This document shows, one piece after another, positions 1 to 7,897 of a stretch of DNA of 49,686 nt. The position numbers and the translations under genes were made by a program. This DNA is from Methanobacteriaceae archaeon (GTDB taxonomy: Archaea > Methanobacteriota > Methanobacteria > Methanobacteriales > Methanobacteriaceae): NCBI GenBank assembly GCA_017883605.1, contig JADGNH010000003.1, positions 1 to 49,686 on the forward strand, in the 5' to 3' direction. Under the pieces are notes generated by a model. That model saw only the letters and a program-made list of their open reading frames with translations, did not search any database and had not been told where the DNA came from. Numbering within the stretch: the first letter of the stretch is position 1; every line of letters begins with the position of its first letter.

Positions 1-2
1 CT

Positions 3-536
3 CAGGGGAGTGTGGGGCAATTTGTTTTTGACCAGATGAATTATAATTACACCTCTGGCGTAGTGCTACCATCTAAAACTCCAAATGGAGGGACACTGGG
101 AGGCTACTACACTATTGAAGGGAAAGGTCGCAACTTTAATTTCCTGATAAGGTTACCTGGCGCTGAGAAGAGTGAATCACCCTTAGATTATACCTCAGAC
201 GGTCTAAAAGGCACTGGGAAAATAGACAAAATCCAGATCACCTTTAACACTATCAAATCTCTTTTATATGGGGATCTAAAAGGTGCTATGCTTGGAACTA
301 AACTCTCCGGTGCTTATAACATGAGCTGCGCCGCGTGGACTGGTGAGGGAACCTTTTCCAACAACGGTACCAGCTTCCCTGGAACGTTCAAGATATACGG
401 CCAAATGACCTATTTTGAAGGCAACTTCACCCTGGAACAACGAGGTAAAAGGATCGCAGTCATATCAAATATCATGTCACACCCTAACAGCGACCCTAAC
501 AAGATAACAAAAGTTCAAAACACATTTTATATGTAA
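3..536 (+). CDS. Hypothetical protein, 5'-truncated by the window edge
   Basis: I do not recognise this protein. The reading frame is open to the first bases of the window (Gln-Gly-Ser before the GTG at 12), so the GTG is probably not the start and the gene very likely begins upstream. The visible 178 residues are rich in Gly, Thr, Asn and Phe with many short alternating hydrophobic stretches, as in a beta-rich extracellular or surface protein. There is no membrane segment, no cysteine cluster and no catalytic motif. It ends convergently with the minus-strand membrane protease gene, with T-runs between them. Confidence 0.6.
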   Translation, partial: QGSVGQFVFDQMNYNYTSGVVLPSKTPNGGTLGGYYTIEGKGRNFNFLIRLPGAEKSESPLDYTSDGLKGTGKIDKIQITFNTIKSLLYGDLKGAMLGTKLSGAYNMSCAAWTGEGTFSNNGTSFPGTFKIYGQMTYFEGNFTLEQRGKRIAVISNIMSHPNSDPNKITKVQNTFYM

Positions 537-544
537 AGTCTAAA

Positions 545-582
545 ATCAAATTTTTTTAATATGTACAATCAAATTTTTTTAT
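545..582 (+). terminator. Duplicated oligo-T terminator after the partial gene
   Basis: Two T7 runs (551-557 and 574-580), each preceded by AATCAAA, follow the stop at 536. U-rich tracts without a strong hairpin are the usual archaeal intrinsic terminators. The near-identical copies look like a local 23-bp duplication. Confidence 0.5.
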
Positions 583-646
583 TAAAATTAGTAAATTTTG
601 CCTAATCTAAATCTTCATAAACTGATGCTAACAAAATCATCCTATG

Positions 647-1978
647 CTAACTAATCATAGCAAGAATTACAGGTGCAAAGAACGGTATTATCAGGAACAG
701 GAAGGTGTTGGAGATACCGTGAGAAAGCGTGACTCCAAAGATGCTTTTGGTTTTTTCGAAGGCAATACCATAGAATAGAGCCACCAATAAAACAAATATT
801 AAGTCGATAATGGAGTTCCAGCCTATGTGAAGCGCTGTGAAAAGGAATGCCGCGTATAAAATTCCGTATAATTTTCCGAAAACATTCTCAGCATTTTTCT
901 GGAGTATACCCCTAAATAAAATCTCCTCAGCAAGACCGGTAGATATGGTTAGTATAATTGCCCCAAGTATAAGCATTTCCCAGTTTAAGGAAGCTATGAG
1001 AGGTTTTGGTGTAAGTATGAAGTATTCTATAGTACCTAAGAAAATACCGGTGGATGCAATTAAAAGTTGGACCGGTATATTGCCCCATATTAATCCAACA
1101 TTTTTCCGGCTAAGCCCTTGGACCTTCATTATGGTAAATGAAGCTGCGAAGAGAGGCACAGCTATTATGGGGAACCAGTAAAGGGCAGGTATCTGCATCA
1201 TGCCCGGTATTGAGAGTCCAATTATACGGATAATGGGTAGAATCATCATGGAACGCAGCAGAACCGAAAAATTATACGAAGTTTTAAAGGATGAGTGGAT
1301 CAACAAGGCAAACAGGATTATTGCCTCCAATGCCAACCCTATCCTCATGTCGGAGTGGGCTACCAAAACTTCTGCAACAATCAGAGCCACTAGATAACTG
1401 AGAGCACCTATTTTCTCCATTTTGGATATTTTGATGCTGGAGCGTTTCTCCTGAAGTTTTTGGGTTATTTTATCAATATAAGTTCCTTGTTGGTGGTTTC
1501 CTACTTCTATAAACTTTTTTGATGATCTCTGATATTCCATCAGAGCCTCTTCCCATGCACCCTGAAATTCAAAGGTGCTCGCAGTTAAGGAATGGATGAT
1601 TCCCTGTCTCTCAGAATCACCGGCTTTCTCAAATTTTCTCAGGGCTTTATTATAATAGATACGTGCCTGATCATTGTCTCTATGTTTTTCATAGGAAATA
1701 CCCAGACCGGTAAAGGCGTAGCCCTCTCCAATAATATCTTTTTTATCAGAGTAAATATCAAGTGCGTAAAGATAAAACTCCTCAGCCCGATCAAACTGAT
1801 CCAATTCTGAATAGGTATCTCCTAATTTTAAAAAGAAATCAGCTTCTTTTAAGGAACCACCTGAACTTTTAAAATAGCTCAATGCCTTTTTGTAGTATAA
1901 CAAAGCATCTTCAAGGTTTCCCTGATCATAAAATTTGGTTCCTTTGTCGTAAAATTCGTAAGCCTCTTTCTGATCCAT
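647..1978 (-). CDS. TPR-repeat protein fused to a CPBP (CAAX/Abi) intramembrane metalloprotease
   Basis: 443 residues. The N-terminal ~170 residues form three to four tetratricopeptide repeats (for example FYDQGNLEDALLYYKKAL and FDRAEEFYLYALDIY). A membrane domain of about seven or eight hydrophobic segments follows from about residue 190. It holds the CPBP signature: the Glu-Glu of EEILFRG, then the His of FTALHIGWN and the His of LSHGISN, the expected zinc and catalytic residues. CPBP proteins cleave prenylated peptides or act in bacteriocin and stress functions; the substrate here is unknown. A cytoplasmic TPR module suggests a partner or substrate adaptor. The ATG at 1978 has GGTG 5 nt upstream. 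Confidence 0.85.
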   Translation of the reverse strand: MDQKEAYEFYDKGTKFYDQGNLEDALLYYKKALSYFKSSGGSLKEADFFLKLGDTYSELDQFDRAEEFYLYALDIYSDKKDIIGEGYAFTGLGISYEKHRDNDQARIYYNKALRKFEKAGDSERQGIIHSLTASTFEFQGAWEEALMEYQRSSKKFIEVGNHQQGTYIDKITQKLQEKRSSIKISKMEKIGALSYLVALIVAEVLVAHSDMRIGLALEAIILFALLIHSSFKTSYNFSVLLRSMMILPIIRIIGLSIPGMMQIPALYWFPIIAVPLFAASFTIMKVQGLSRKNVGLIWGNIPVQLLIASTGIFLGTIEYFILTPKPLIASLNWEMLILGAIILTISTGLAEEILFRGILQKNAENVFGKLYGILYAAFLFTALHIGWNSIIDLIFVLLVALFYGIAFEKTKSIFGVTLSHGISNTFLFLIIPFFAPVILAMIS

Positions 1979-2285
1979 GACTACACCGTGGGAATTCTGA
2001 TTTGAATACGTGAATTAAATGAATAATTTGTATTTGGACGACTTTAGTATAAATGTTAACTTGTATTTGAATCTTTAGTTATATCAATTCTCCACTACAG
2101 CGTTATAAATCTTACCATCAATAATGATTTTAAAAATCATGACCTCCAACATTTGTACATGATCTCAAACATTCCAACCAAAAATCTAAATTAAATATTA
2201 AACTATAATATAATACTTCATAATATCACGATTTTTCCATATTATTTTAATTTCCTATAAAGTTTATATAGACCACCATTGAAAT
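1979..2285. other. Divergent promoter region with an 8+8 palindrome
   Basis: This 307-bp AT-rich region separates the divergent CPBP and TIGR04076 genes. I see no coding sequence. It contains a palindrome at 2124-2140 (ATGATTTT, one central A, AAAATCAT) and TATA-like elements near 2255-2271 for the plus-strand gene. No clear minus-strand TATA box could be fixed. Confidence 0.5.
2255..2271 (+). promoter_or_regulatory. TATA-box region of the TIGR04076 gene
   Basis: CTATAAAG (2254-2261) and TTTATATAG (2263-2271) lie just before the ATG at 2286. With the usual 25-27-nt spacing the first element would start transcription at about the ATG, giving a leaderless mRNA. No Shine-Dalgarno precedes the ATG, which agrees. 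Confidence 0.45.
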
Positions 2286-2543
2286 ATGTTAACAGTGTTA
2301 GGAATCATCGCTTATAAAATAAATGGTAAATGCCCGGTATACCGGGAAGGAAATCGTATGGTAATAGATGATCCCCAAGTTGTACTGGATAAAACAGATA
2401 AAATCTGCACTCATGCTCTTTCTACCATACTACACTACAGCACTATCTTAGAACATAATTGGTGTCCTGTAGAATTAGGATTAACTCGGGAGGGAGACCA
2501 GGAACATGCCTATCTTCAGTGTGTTGATCCGGGAAGGCCTTAA
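2286..2543 (+). CDS. TIGR04076 family protein
   Basis: 85 residues. The layout matches TIGR04076: GKCPVYREGNRMVID near the N-terminus, a conserved Cys-x-His in ICTHALSTILHY, then a C-terminal AYLQCVDPGRP. The conserved cysteines (residues about 17, 41 and 79) and histidine suggest a small metal- or redox-related fold, but no function is established for the family. The gene stands alone, diverges from the CPBP gene and appears leaderless. Confidence 0.8.
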   Translation: MLTVLGIIAYKINGKCPVYREGNRMVIDDPQVVLDKTDKICTHALSTILHYSTILEHNWCPVELGLTREGDQEHAYLQCVDPGRP

Positions 2544-2642
2544 ACCGACCGGGAACAGTAGTAATTAAATTTAAGAGGATATGAAATTTAAATGTAAAAA
2601 TATGAATCAATTATATTCAATAAAAAAAAGTGGTGCTAACTA

Positions 2643-3545
2643 ATGCCTGAAGCAACTGCAAAAGTGACTGCAATAATACCTGCTTACAACGAGGAACTGG
2701 CCATTGGAAGCGTGATTATAACCACTAAAAAGAACGTTGACCATGTAATAGTTGTAGACGACGGTAGCACGGATCAAACTGCAGAAATAGCCGAACTAGC
2801 TGGAGCAGAAGTTATAAAACATAAAAAAAACCTGGGAAAAGGTGCTGCTCTTAAAACAGGTTTTGACGCTGTTAAAAAAACAGATATAATAGTAACGTTA
2901 GATGGTGATGGCCAACACAACCCTAATGAGATACCTAAATTGATAAAACCCATAGAAAATGGTGAAGCTGATATTGTTAATGGCAGCCGCTATCTGGGGG
3001 ATAAAAAAAATGAAACACCAGGCTACAGGAGATTAGGGCAGACAGTTCTGGACACCGCCACCAAACTGAACAGCGGGCTAAAAATCACTGACAGTCAAAG
3101 TGGATTCCGTGCTTTTGCCATGTACACCGTACCAGCATTCCGTTTCAACGAAAATGGATTTTTTATTGAGAGTGAAATGTTAATAGACGCCTCCCATTAT
3201 GGATCCCGGGTTATAGAAGTTGAGATCGGAGTCAAATACAACAGGGATAATATCCATAAAAAAAATCCTGTGAGTCATGGTGTAGGTGTGTTGGTCCATA
3301 TTTTGCAGGATATGGAGTTCAATCGACCCTTATACTATTTTACCCTCCCTGGTTTAATACTGATTATTATAGGGCTAATATATGGTTTTTATTCCTTCAG
3401 TGAGTATCTGGCAGGAAGCACCCGCAGTCTGGCGCCCACTACCATCGCCGCCCTCATCAGCTTAGCCGGGACTTTTATTGCCTTTACCGGAGTCATACTC
3501 CATTCTATATCCCGGATGATAAAAAGGACTTTGACCGGTAAATAG
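2643..3545 (+). CDS. Glycosyltransferase family 2 (dolichol-phosphate mannosyl/glucosyltransferase-like), membrane-anchored
   Basis: 300 residues. A GT-A domain occupies residues 1-220: VTAIIPAYNEE, then VVDDGSTDQT for nucleotide binding, the metal-binding LDGDGQHNP, GSRYL, and DSQSGFRAF. Two C-terminal transmembrane helices follow (about 230-252 and 266-290). This is the architecture of polyprenyl-phosphate hexosyltransferases that move a nucleotide sugar onto a lipid carrier at the inner membrane face for N-glycosylation or surface polymers. The exact sugar cannot be read from sequence. The start ATG follows GGTGC. It is separated from DUF166 by about 110 bp and may not be co-transcribed with it. 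Confidence 0.88.
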   Translation: MPEATAKVTAIIPAYNEELAIGSVIITTKKNVDHVIVVDDGSTDQTAEIAELAGAEVIKHKKNLGKGAALKTGFDAVKKTDIIVTLDGDGQHNPNEIPKLIKPIENGEADIVNGSRYLGDKKNETPGYRRLGQTVLDTATKLNSGLKITDSQSGFRAFAMYTVPAFRFNENGFFIESEMLIDASHYGSRVIEVEIGVKYNRDNIHKKNPVSHGVGVLVHILQDMEFNRPLYYFTLPGLILIIIGLIYGFYSFSEYLAGSTRSLAPTTIAALISLAGTFIAFTGVILHSISRMIKRTLTGK

Positions 3546-3602
3546 CCCAACCCAAATCTTTAGATGTAATTAAACTAAAAACTTGAATAAATTCTATTTT
3601 CT

Positions 3603-3627
3603 ATTAAACTGGTTTAATCAGTTTAAT
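3603..3627. promoter_or_regulatory. Perfect 9-bp inverted repeat upstream of the DUF166 gene
   Basis: ATTAAACTG (3603-3611), a 7-nt spacer, then CAGTTTAAT (3619-3627). It lies 27 nt before the ATG at 3654, so it could be a dimeric repressor operator or a leader hairpin. No regulator is identified. Confidence 0.5.
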
Positions 3628-3653
3628 TTAACAAAATCATATCAGGACATAAT

Positions 3654-4556
3654 ATGAACATCAAAATATTTATACTAAGCAGCGGAGGATATGGGGCTAG
3701 AATAATAAATAACATCGCTAACCGAGGTTTTTCATCTGGCATTGTGGGATTAGAGGAAATTCATGAAAACACCCCAGAATTTATAGAGGATATAGATGAA
3801 TACATCCCAGACAACCTTCCTTCATGTGACCTGATACTGGCTATTGGATTAATGGGGGATATTAACCTTATAATACCTGGAGTGGCTAAAAAAACAGGAG
3901 CCAGATCCATAATTGTTTCCATAAACCATCCATCCCAGATACCACCAGGACTGCAAAAAGAAATAGAAGAATTAGTAGAAGACAGAGTTATTGTCTTTGC
4001 CAAGCCTTTCTGTTCCTTAAAACCAACTGGAGACCCTTACATCGATGAATTTGTCAGATACTTTGGTAAACCAGAAATGGAAATAAAAGCAGATGGTCTA
4101 ATAAAGAAAATAAATGTAATAAGAGGAGCTCCCTGTGGTTCTACCTGGTACATTGCAGAAGAACTGGAAGGAATACCAGTAGAGGAAGCTGAGTTTGAAG
4201 CGGGAAAGAAATTGCATAACTATCCCTGTCTGGCTTCCATGAGAACCGATCCTCAGGTTGGAGATACCCTAATGCACCTGGCCGGCTATCAGATCAAAGA
4301 GGCTGTGAAGAAGGGTTTAGGATTTGCCCAGCGATGGGCAGTGGTGGACCCCGAGACCTGCCTGGGAGGCAAGGACTGCCATCACCTATGCTTGGAGAAA
4401 TGTCCCCAGGTCAAAATAGGAGAAGATACCATAGTCATCCGGGAGGATGGAAAAGCATGGATAGACCCGGCATCATGCGGATGCTGCGAACTGTGCATCC
4501 CAGAATGTCCCCACGGTTCCATTGAAATAGTCCAAAAAAGGACCAGCCTAAAATGA
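3654..4556 (+). CDS. DUF166 family protein with C-terminal 2x[4Fe-4S] ferredoxin domain
   Basis: 300 residues. The N-terminal ~215 residues match the archaeal DUF166 family, which has been linked in databases to dTMP synthesis; I treat that link as unproven. FILSSGGYGARIINNI at the start looks like a nucleotide-binding loop. The C-terminal ~70 residues carry cysteine clusters typical of ferredoxins: CLGGKDCHHLCLEKCP and CGCCELCIPECP, each with four or more cysteines for one cluster. An electron-transfer role coupled to the N-terminal domain is the inference. AGGAC precedes the ATG; a palindrome lies just upstream. Confidence 0.8.
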   Translation: MNIKIFILSSGGYGARIINNIANRGFSSGIVGLEEIHENTPEFIEDIDEYIPDNLPSCDLILAIGLMGDINLIIPGVAKKTGARSIIVSINHPSQIPPGLQKEIEELVEDRVIVFAKPFCSLKPTGDPYIDEFVRYFGKPEMEIKADGLIKKINVIRGAPCGSTWYIAEELEGIPVEEAEFEAGKKLHNYPCLASMRTDPQVGDTLMHLAGYQIKEAVKKGLGFAQRWAVVDPETCLGGKDCHHLCLEKCPQVKIGEDTIVIREDGKAWIDPASCGCCELCIPECPHGSIEIVQKRTSLK

Positions 4557-4640
4557 TAGTCCTCAAATAAAATTCATTAAAAGTCCTCAAATAAAAATCT
4601 AGAATAAAAAATCCATTAACTAAATCTAGAATAAAAATAT
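4557..4640. repeat. Two short direct duplications
   Basis: AGTCCTCAAATAAAA occurs at 4558 and 4582 (period 24), and AAATCTAGAATAAAAA at 4595 and 4622 (period 27). The region is the AT-rich spacer between the DUF166 gene and the precorrin methyltransferase gene. Confidence 0.7.
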
Positions 4641-4659
4641 AAAAAATTTCAATTTATCG

Positions 4660-4668
4660 ATATAAAAA
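4660..4668 (+). promoter_or_regulatory. TATA box for the cobalt-precorrin-4 methyltransferase gene
   Basis: ATATAAAAA at 4660-4668 lies about 36 nt before the ATG at 4701. This predicts a leader of about 10-15 nt holding a GAGAT/AAGGA Shine-Dalgarno. Confidence 0.4.
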
Positions 4669-4700
4669 CTTAATAAAAAAAAAGAAAGGATTAAGAGATA

Positions 4701-5468
4701 ATGGACGGAAAAGTAGTATTCATCGGGGGTGGACCTGGAGACCCAGAATTAATCACTATAAAGGCCTATAAAGTCATTGCAAATGCGGATACTATTATTT
4801 ATACGGGATCTCTTGTAAACCGGGAAGTTTTAAGCTGTGCCCGGGATGATGCGGAAATTTACAACAGCGCATCCATGAATCTTTCTGAGATAATGGGAGT
4901 AATGGAGGAAAAAACAGGTCAGGGTAAGCTGGTGGCCAGGGTGCATACCGGAGACCCCTCTATCTACGGAGCTATAGGTGAACAGATAGAATATCTTAAA
5001 AAAATGGACATAGATCACGAAATTATTCCTGGGGTAAGCTCGCTTTTTGCTGCTGCAGCTGCCCTTGAATCCGAGTTAACCCTTCCAGAAGTCTCTCAAA
5101 CTGTGATTATTACCCGTCCAGAAGGTAGAACACCCAAACCCAGATCCGAGTCCATTGCCAGTCTGGCCCAGCACCAGGCCACCATGTGCATATTCTTAGG
5201 AGTGCAGATGATAGATAAGGTGGTAGAAGAACTTGAAGAGCATTATCCCACTGAAACACCGGTGGCAGTGGTTCAAAGAGCTTCCTGGGATGATGAAAAG
5301 ATAGTCCAGGGGACTCTGGAGGATATTGTAAAAAAAGTCAGAGGTTCTGGTATAGAAAAGACAGCCATTATAGTGGTTGGTAAAGTGCTTGATACATCTG
5401 AAATCAAACCTTCAAAGCTTTACAATGGACACTTCACCCATGAATATAGGAAGGGTAAAGGAGATTGA
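4701..5468 (+). CDS. cbiF: Cobalt-precorrin-4 / precorrin-4 C11-methyltransferase
   Basis: 255 residues, normal for the family. It transfers a methyl group from S-adenosylmethionine to C-11 of (cobalt-)precorrin-4 in corrin ring synthesis; methanogens need corrinoids for methyltransferases such as Mtr. Family motifs are VFIGGGPGDPELIT at the N-terminus, the nearby YTGSLV, RVHTGDPSIYGA at about residue 75, PGVSSLFAAAAAL at about residue 110, and VQRASWDDE at about residue 193. No other cobalamin genes are in the window, so the pathway is dispersed. Confidence 0.93.
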   Translation: MDGKVVFIGGGPGDPELITIKAYKVIANADTIIYTGSLVNREVLSCARDDAEIYNSASMNLSEIMGVMEEKTGQGKLVARVHTGDPSIYGAIGEQIEYLKKMDIDHEIIPGVSSLFAAAAALESELTLPEVSQTVIITRPEGRTPKPRSESIASLAQHQATMCIFLGVQMIDKVVEELEEHYPTETPVAVVQRASWDDEKIVQGTLEDIVKKVRGSGIEKTAIIVVGKVLDTSEIKPSKLYNGHFTHEYRKGKGD

Positions 5469-5624
5469 ATTATAGTAACTATCCTAAGGAATTATGGAAG
5501 CTTTTATCCATTATCATGGGAGAATTTTGATTGGTTGAAATTACTAAATTATAAGAGAAGATCATCAAGAGAATTCAAAACACCAAACAAAAATTCAAAA
5601 GACAAAAAAAACCACCTACATTTA

Positions 5625-5695
5625 CATAGAATAAAGTTTAAATCATTTAGCATAGAATAAAGTTTAAATCATTTAGCATAGAATAAAGTTTAAAT
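5625..5695. repeat. 26-bp tandem repeat, 2.7 copies
   Basis: Copies at 5625-5650 and 5651-5676 are identical; a third partial copy spans 5677-5695. The unit begins CATAGAATAAAG. The array ends about 20 bp before the TATA box of tRNA-Gln in the 278-bp gap after cbiF, which holds no other feature I can support. Confidence 0.85.
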
Positions 5696-5715
5696 TGTTT
5701 ATGTCCAAAAAAATG

Positions 5716-5726
5716 TTTATATAAAA
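5716..5726 (+). promoter_or_regulatory. TATA box of tRNA-Gln
   Basis: TTTATATAAAA is centred 26 nt upstream of the first tRNA base (5747), so transcription should start at or very near the mature 5' end. Confidence 0.65.
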
Positions 5727-5746
5727 TGAAAAAAATAATCTTTTTT

Positions 5747-5818
5747 AGTCCCTTGGGGTAGTGGTAATCCTGTGAGGTTCTGGTCCTTTCGACGGCGGTT
5801 CGACTCCGCCAGGGACTA
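5747..5818 (+). tRNA. tRNA-Gln (anticodon CTG)
   Basis: A 7-bp acceptor stem (AGTCCCT with AGGGACT, with the A1-U72 pair typical of tRNA-Gln), a 3-bp D stem, anticodon loop TTCTGGT, and a perfect T stem GGCGG/CCGCC with loop TTCGACT. The discriminator is A and CCA is not encoded. In archaea this tRNA is charged with Glu by the non-discriminating GltX (encoded at 9333-11027) and then amidated by GatDE, which is not in the window. Confidence 0.95.
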
Positions 5819-5821
5819 TCT

Positions 5822-5877
5822 CGATTTAATTTTAAAAAATCGCCAACTGGATTTCAAGCTTAATTATCTTTTTTTTT
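5822..5877 (+). terminator. Terminator region after tRNA-Gln
   Basis: A CGATTT/AAATCG inverted repeat (5822-5827, 5837-5842) is followed by a T9 run at 5869-5877. The T-run is the likely termination signal for the tRNA transcript, facing the convergent gene at 5890. Confidence 0.45.
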
Positions 5878-5889
5878 ATTAATTAACTT

Positions 5890-6120
5890 TTATTTAATCT
5901 CCTTCTTCTCCAGATCGATTACATCCCGGTAGATCTCTATCATAATTTCATCTATCCAGTCTGCTTTCTTGGAAGCTTGTTTCGCAAGTAGCTGATTGTA
6001 TCTTCCCTGAATCTGTGTTAAATGGCTTTTTTGTTGGATATTTTTATATTTTTTTAACAGTTCATCGAATTTCTTATCGACGTTCTTTTTCTGTCCTTTG
6101 ACGTATTCATATTCTGCCAT
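5890..6120 (-). CDS. Small charged coiled-coil protein of unknown function
   Basis: 76 residues. I do not recognise the family. It is highly charged (many Lys, Glu, Asp) and helical, with heptad-like hydrophobics over VDKKFDELLKKYKNIQQ and WIDEIMIEIYRDVIDLEKK. No cysteine, signal or membrane segment. The ATG at 6120 follows GGTG at about 15 nt and a TATA-like AAATTATAT. It lies alone between tRNA-Gln and purA, convergent with the tRNA. Confidence 0.65.
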   Translation of the reverse strand: MAEYEYVKGQKKNVDKKFDELLKKYKNIQQKSHLTQIQGRYNQLLAKQASKKADWIDEIMIEIYRDVIDLEKKEIK

Positions 6121-6460
6121 AGTATCAGCAACACCATATAATTTTAATTAACATCCATTGTTAGATCAATTTCTAATAATCTGCAAAGAGAAATTTTTTT
6201 TTTTACTGCAAACGAAATCTTTTTACTTTCATTATCTATTCTGTTAAATGATTTTAAAAGATTTTCCGGTTTTAAAATAATCACCAAAAGGTCATGAATA
6301 TTTATCTAAAATTTTCTAAAAGATAATATAATGAATTCCTAAAAAAGGATGTATCTGATTTTAAAAAGGACCTAAAAAAAGTATTTAAAGGGTAATTGAA
6401 GGTTACCCTTATGTTATTTGTCTATTTATTTTCTATTTCATAAAAAATTACCCGACTTTT
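6121..6460. other. 340-bp intergenic region: 5' region of the small gene and 3' end of purA
   Basis: AT-rich and non-coding in all frames as far as I can see. It holds the putative promoter of the small minus-strand gene near 6130-6150 and the purA terminator hairpin at 6388-6410. Nothing else was identified. Confidence 0.5.
6388..6410 (-). terminator. Hairpin plus U-tract terminator of purA
   Basis: A perfect 8-bp inverted repeat AAGGGTAA/TTACCCTT with a 7-nt loop lies about 50 nt after the purA stop. On the minus strand a T7 run (complement of the A7 at 6374-6380) follows the stem. The form is bacterial-like and unusual for archaea but convincing. Confidence 0.6.
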
Positions 6461-7480
6461 TTAAAGCTCATCCCGGAGGTCTATGGTGTCCTCCATATCG
6501 GGGCCGGTGGATATTATGGTTACCGGAACCTTTGTTTCACCTTCAATCTCATCTATAAACCTTTTAACCTCCATTGAAAGCTTCGAATAATCCTTAACCC
6601 GTTCACACTGTGGGTAGAGTCTGTCAACACAGGTTAGGGCTATCTGAGTTGCCCCGTTGATCATGCAGGATTCCTTGGCAAGTTCCATGTCAAAGATTCC
6701 TACACGACGTCTACGCCCGGTTACAGTACCGTACTCTTCTATATGCATTTTTTCAGCTTCTTCCTGACTGATCTCAGTTCTAAAGGGTCCTTCTCCTACC
6801 CGGGTTATGTATGATTTAAATACTACAATCACATCATCGATCCTGGTGGGCCCCACCCCAATGTCTGCAGCAGCGCTGCTGGCTGTGGTGTCCTTGCTGG
6901 TAACGAAGGGATAGGTTCCATAGTAAAGAGAAAGTCCAAAACCCTGGGATCCCTCTATGAAAACATCCCTATCTTCATCCAGGGCCTGGTTTACCTCCAA
7001 TGGAACATCTGCCGTGTATCCTTTCATTTCATCAACCTCACCGGCCAGTTTGGCTACACGCATAACTCGATCAGAGTTAGCCGGTCCACAACCACTGCCA
7101 GTACTTCCAATCTTCTTGAAGAGGTGATCTGATGCCCTGTCCCGTTCTTTATGTTCTTTTTCAATAATTGCACAGCGATAATCAGCGAATGTCCTTTCCT
7201 TAACATTATATTTATCCAGATAGTCCAGTTCATATAGGAAAACCTCTGGATCCACCAGTACTCCCGCACCAACCAGCAGTCTGGCGCCAGTATGGACGAA
7301 TCCTGATGGGATCATCCTCAGACCATATTTATCGCCATGAAATTCAACAGAGTGCCCTGCGTTGGGACCTACTCCTGCTCTTGCTATAATATCAGGTTTA
7401 TCATTGTAGCAAAGATAGGTGATGCATTTTCCTTTACCTTCATCTCCCCATCCACCGCCAACCAGTATGTTACACGTCAT
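6461..7480 (-). CDS. purA: Adenylosuccinate synthetase
   Basis: 339 residues, the short archaeal form (bacterial enzymes are about 430). It joins IMP and aspartate using GTP in the first step from IMP to AMP. The GTP-binding loop GGGWGDEGKGK at residues 8-18 holds the catalytic Asp, and NAGH follows near residue 42. Further motifs are GSTGSGCGPA, EGSQGFGLSLYYGTYP and the switch-like TGRRRRVG near residue 255. It is monocistronic, with its own TATA box and terminator. AGGAG precedes the ATG by 9 nt. Confidence 0.95.
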   Translation of the reverse strand: MTCNILVGGGWGDEGKGKCITYLCYNDKPDIIARAGVGPNAGHSVEFHGDKYGLRMIPSGFVHTGARLLVGAGVLVDPEVFLYELDYLDKYNVKERTFADYRCAIIEKEHKERDRASDHLFKKIGSTGSGCGPANSDRVMRVAKLAGEVDEMKGYTADVPLEVNQALDEDRDVFIEGSQGFGLSLYYGTYPFVTSKDTTASSAAADIGVGPTRIDDVIVVFKSYITRVGEGPFRTEISQEEAEKMHIEEYGTVTGRRRRVGIFDMELAKESCMINGATQIALTCVDRLYPQCERVKDYSKLSMEVKRFIDEIEGETKVPVTIISTGPDMEDTIDLRDEL

Positions 7481-7897
7481 TTCAAAATTCTCCTAAAATT
7501 AGTCTGCTATAATTACAACCTCTTTTATATATGACGGCCCATATAAAAACCTTTTTCCATCTATCAAATATTATTAAAATTTTATGAATTAATAATTTAT
7601 GAAATTCAAATTATTAAAGGATAATGACAAAAATTGTGCTTAAATGTTTTTTATACTTTAAAACCTAGAAAAGATATTATCTCCTGTTCAAGTATATTGT
7701 GTATATAAGCTAAATAATTTAGTATAAATCCAAGTAGCTGGAGTTTAGAGGGTAAAATTATTAATAAGGTTAACTGGATGAATTATTAAAGAATTAGACG
7801 TTGAATATTAAAAAAATTAGATGATAAATTTATTAAAAAAAATTTTAAGGGGAAAGAAAAATAAATAAAGTTAATTAAGGTAATTTATCAAACAAAT
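7481..7897. other. 417-bp intergenic region between dapL and purA
   Basis: It holds the purA promoter at one end (7523-7532). At the other is T-rich sequence on the minus strand after the dapL stop (runs complementary to about 7833-7862), likely the U-rich terminator for the long minus-strand cluster. The middle is AT-rich without ORFs or recognisable RNA. Confidence 0.5.
7523..7532 (-). promoter_or_regulatory. TATA box of purA
   Basis: The minus strand reads ATATATAAAA here, 43 nt upstream of the purA ATG (7480). This predicts a leader of about 15-20 nt that includes AGGAG. Confidence 0.6.

Noticed and set aside
3654..4556. Assigning DUF166 firmly as thymidylate synthase
   Set aside because: No residue-level evidence for dUMP or folate binding could be seen, so the role is left open.
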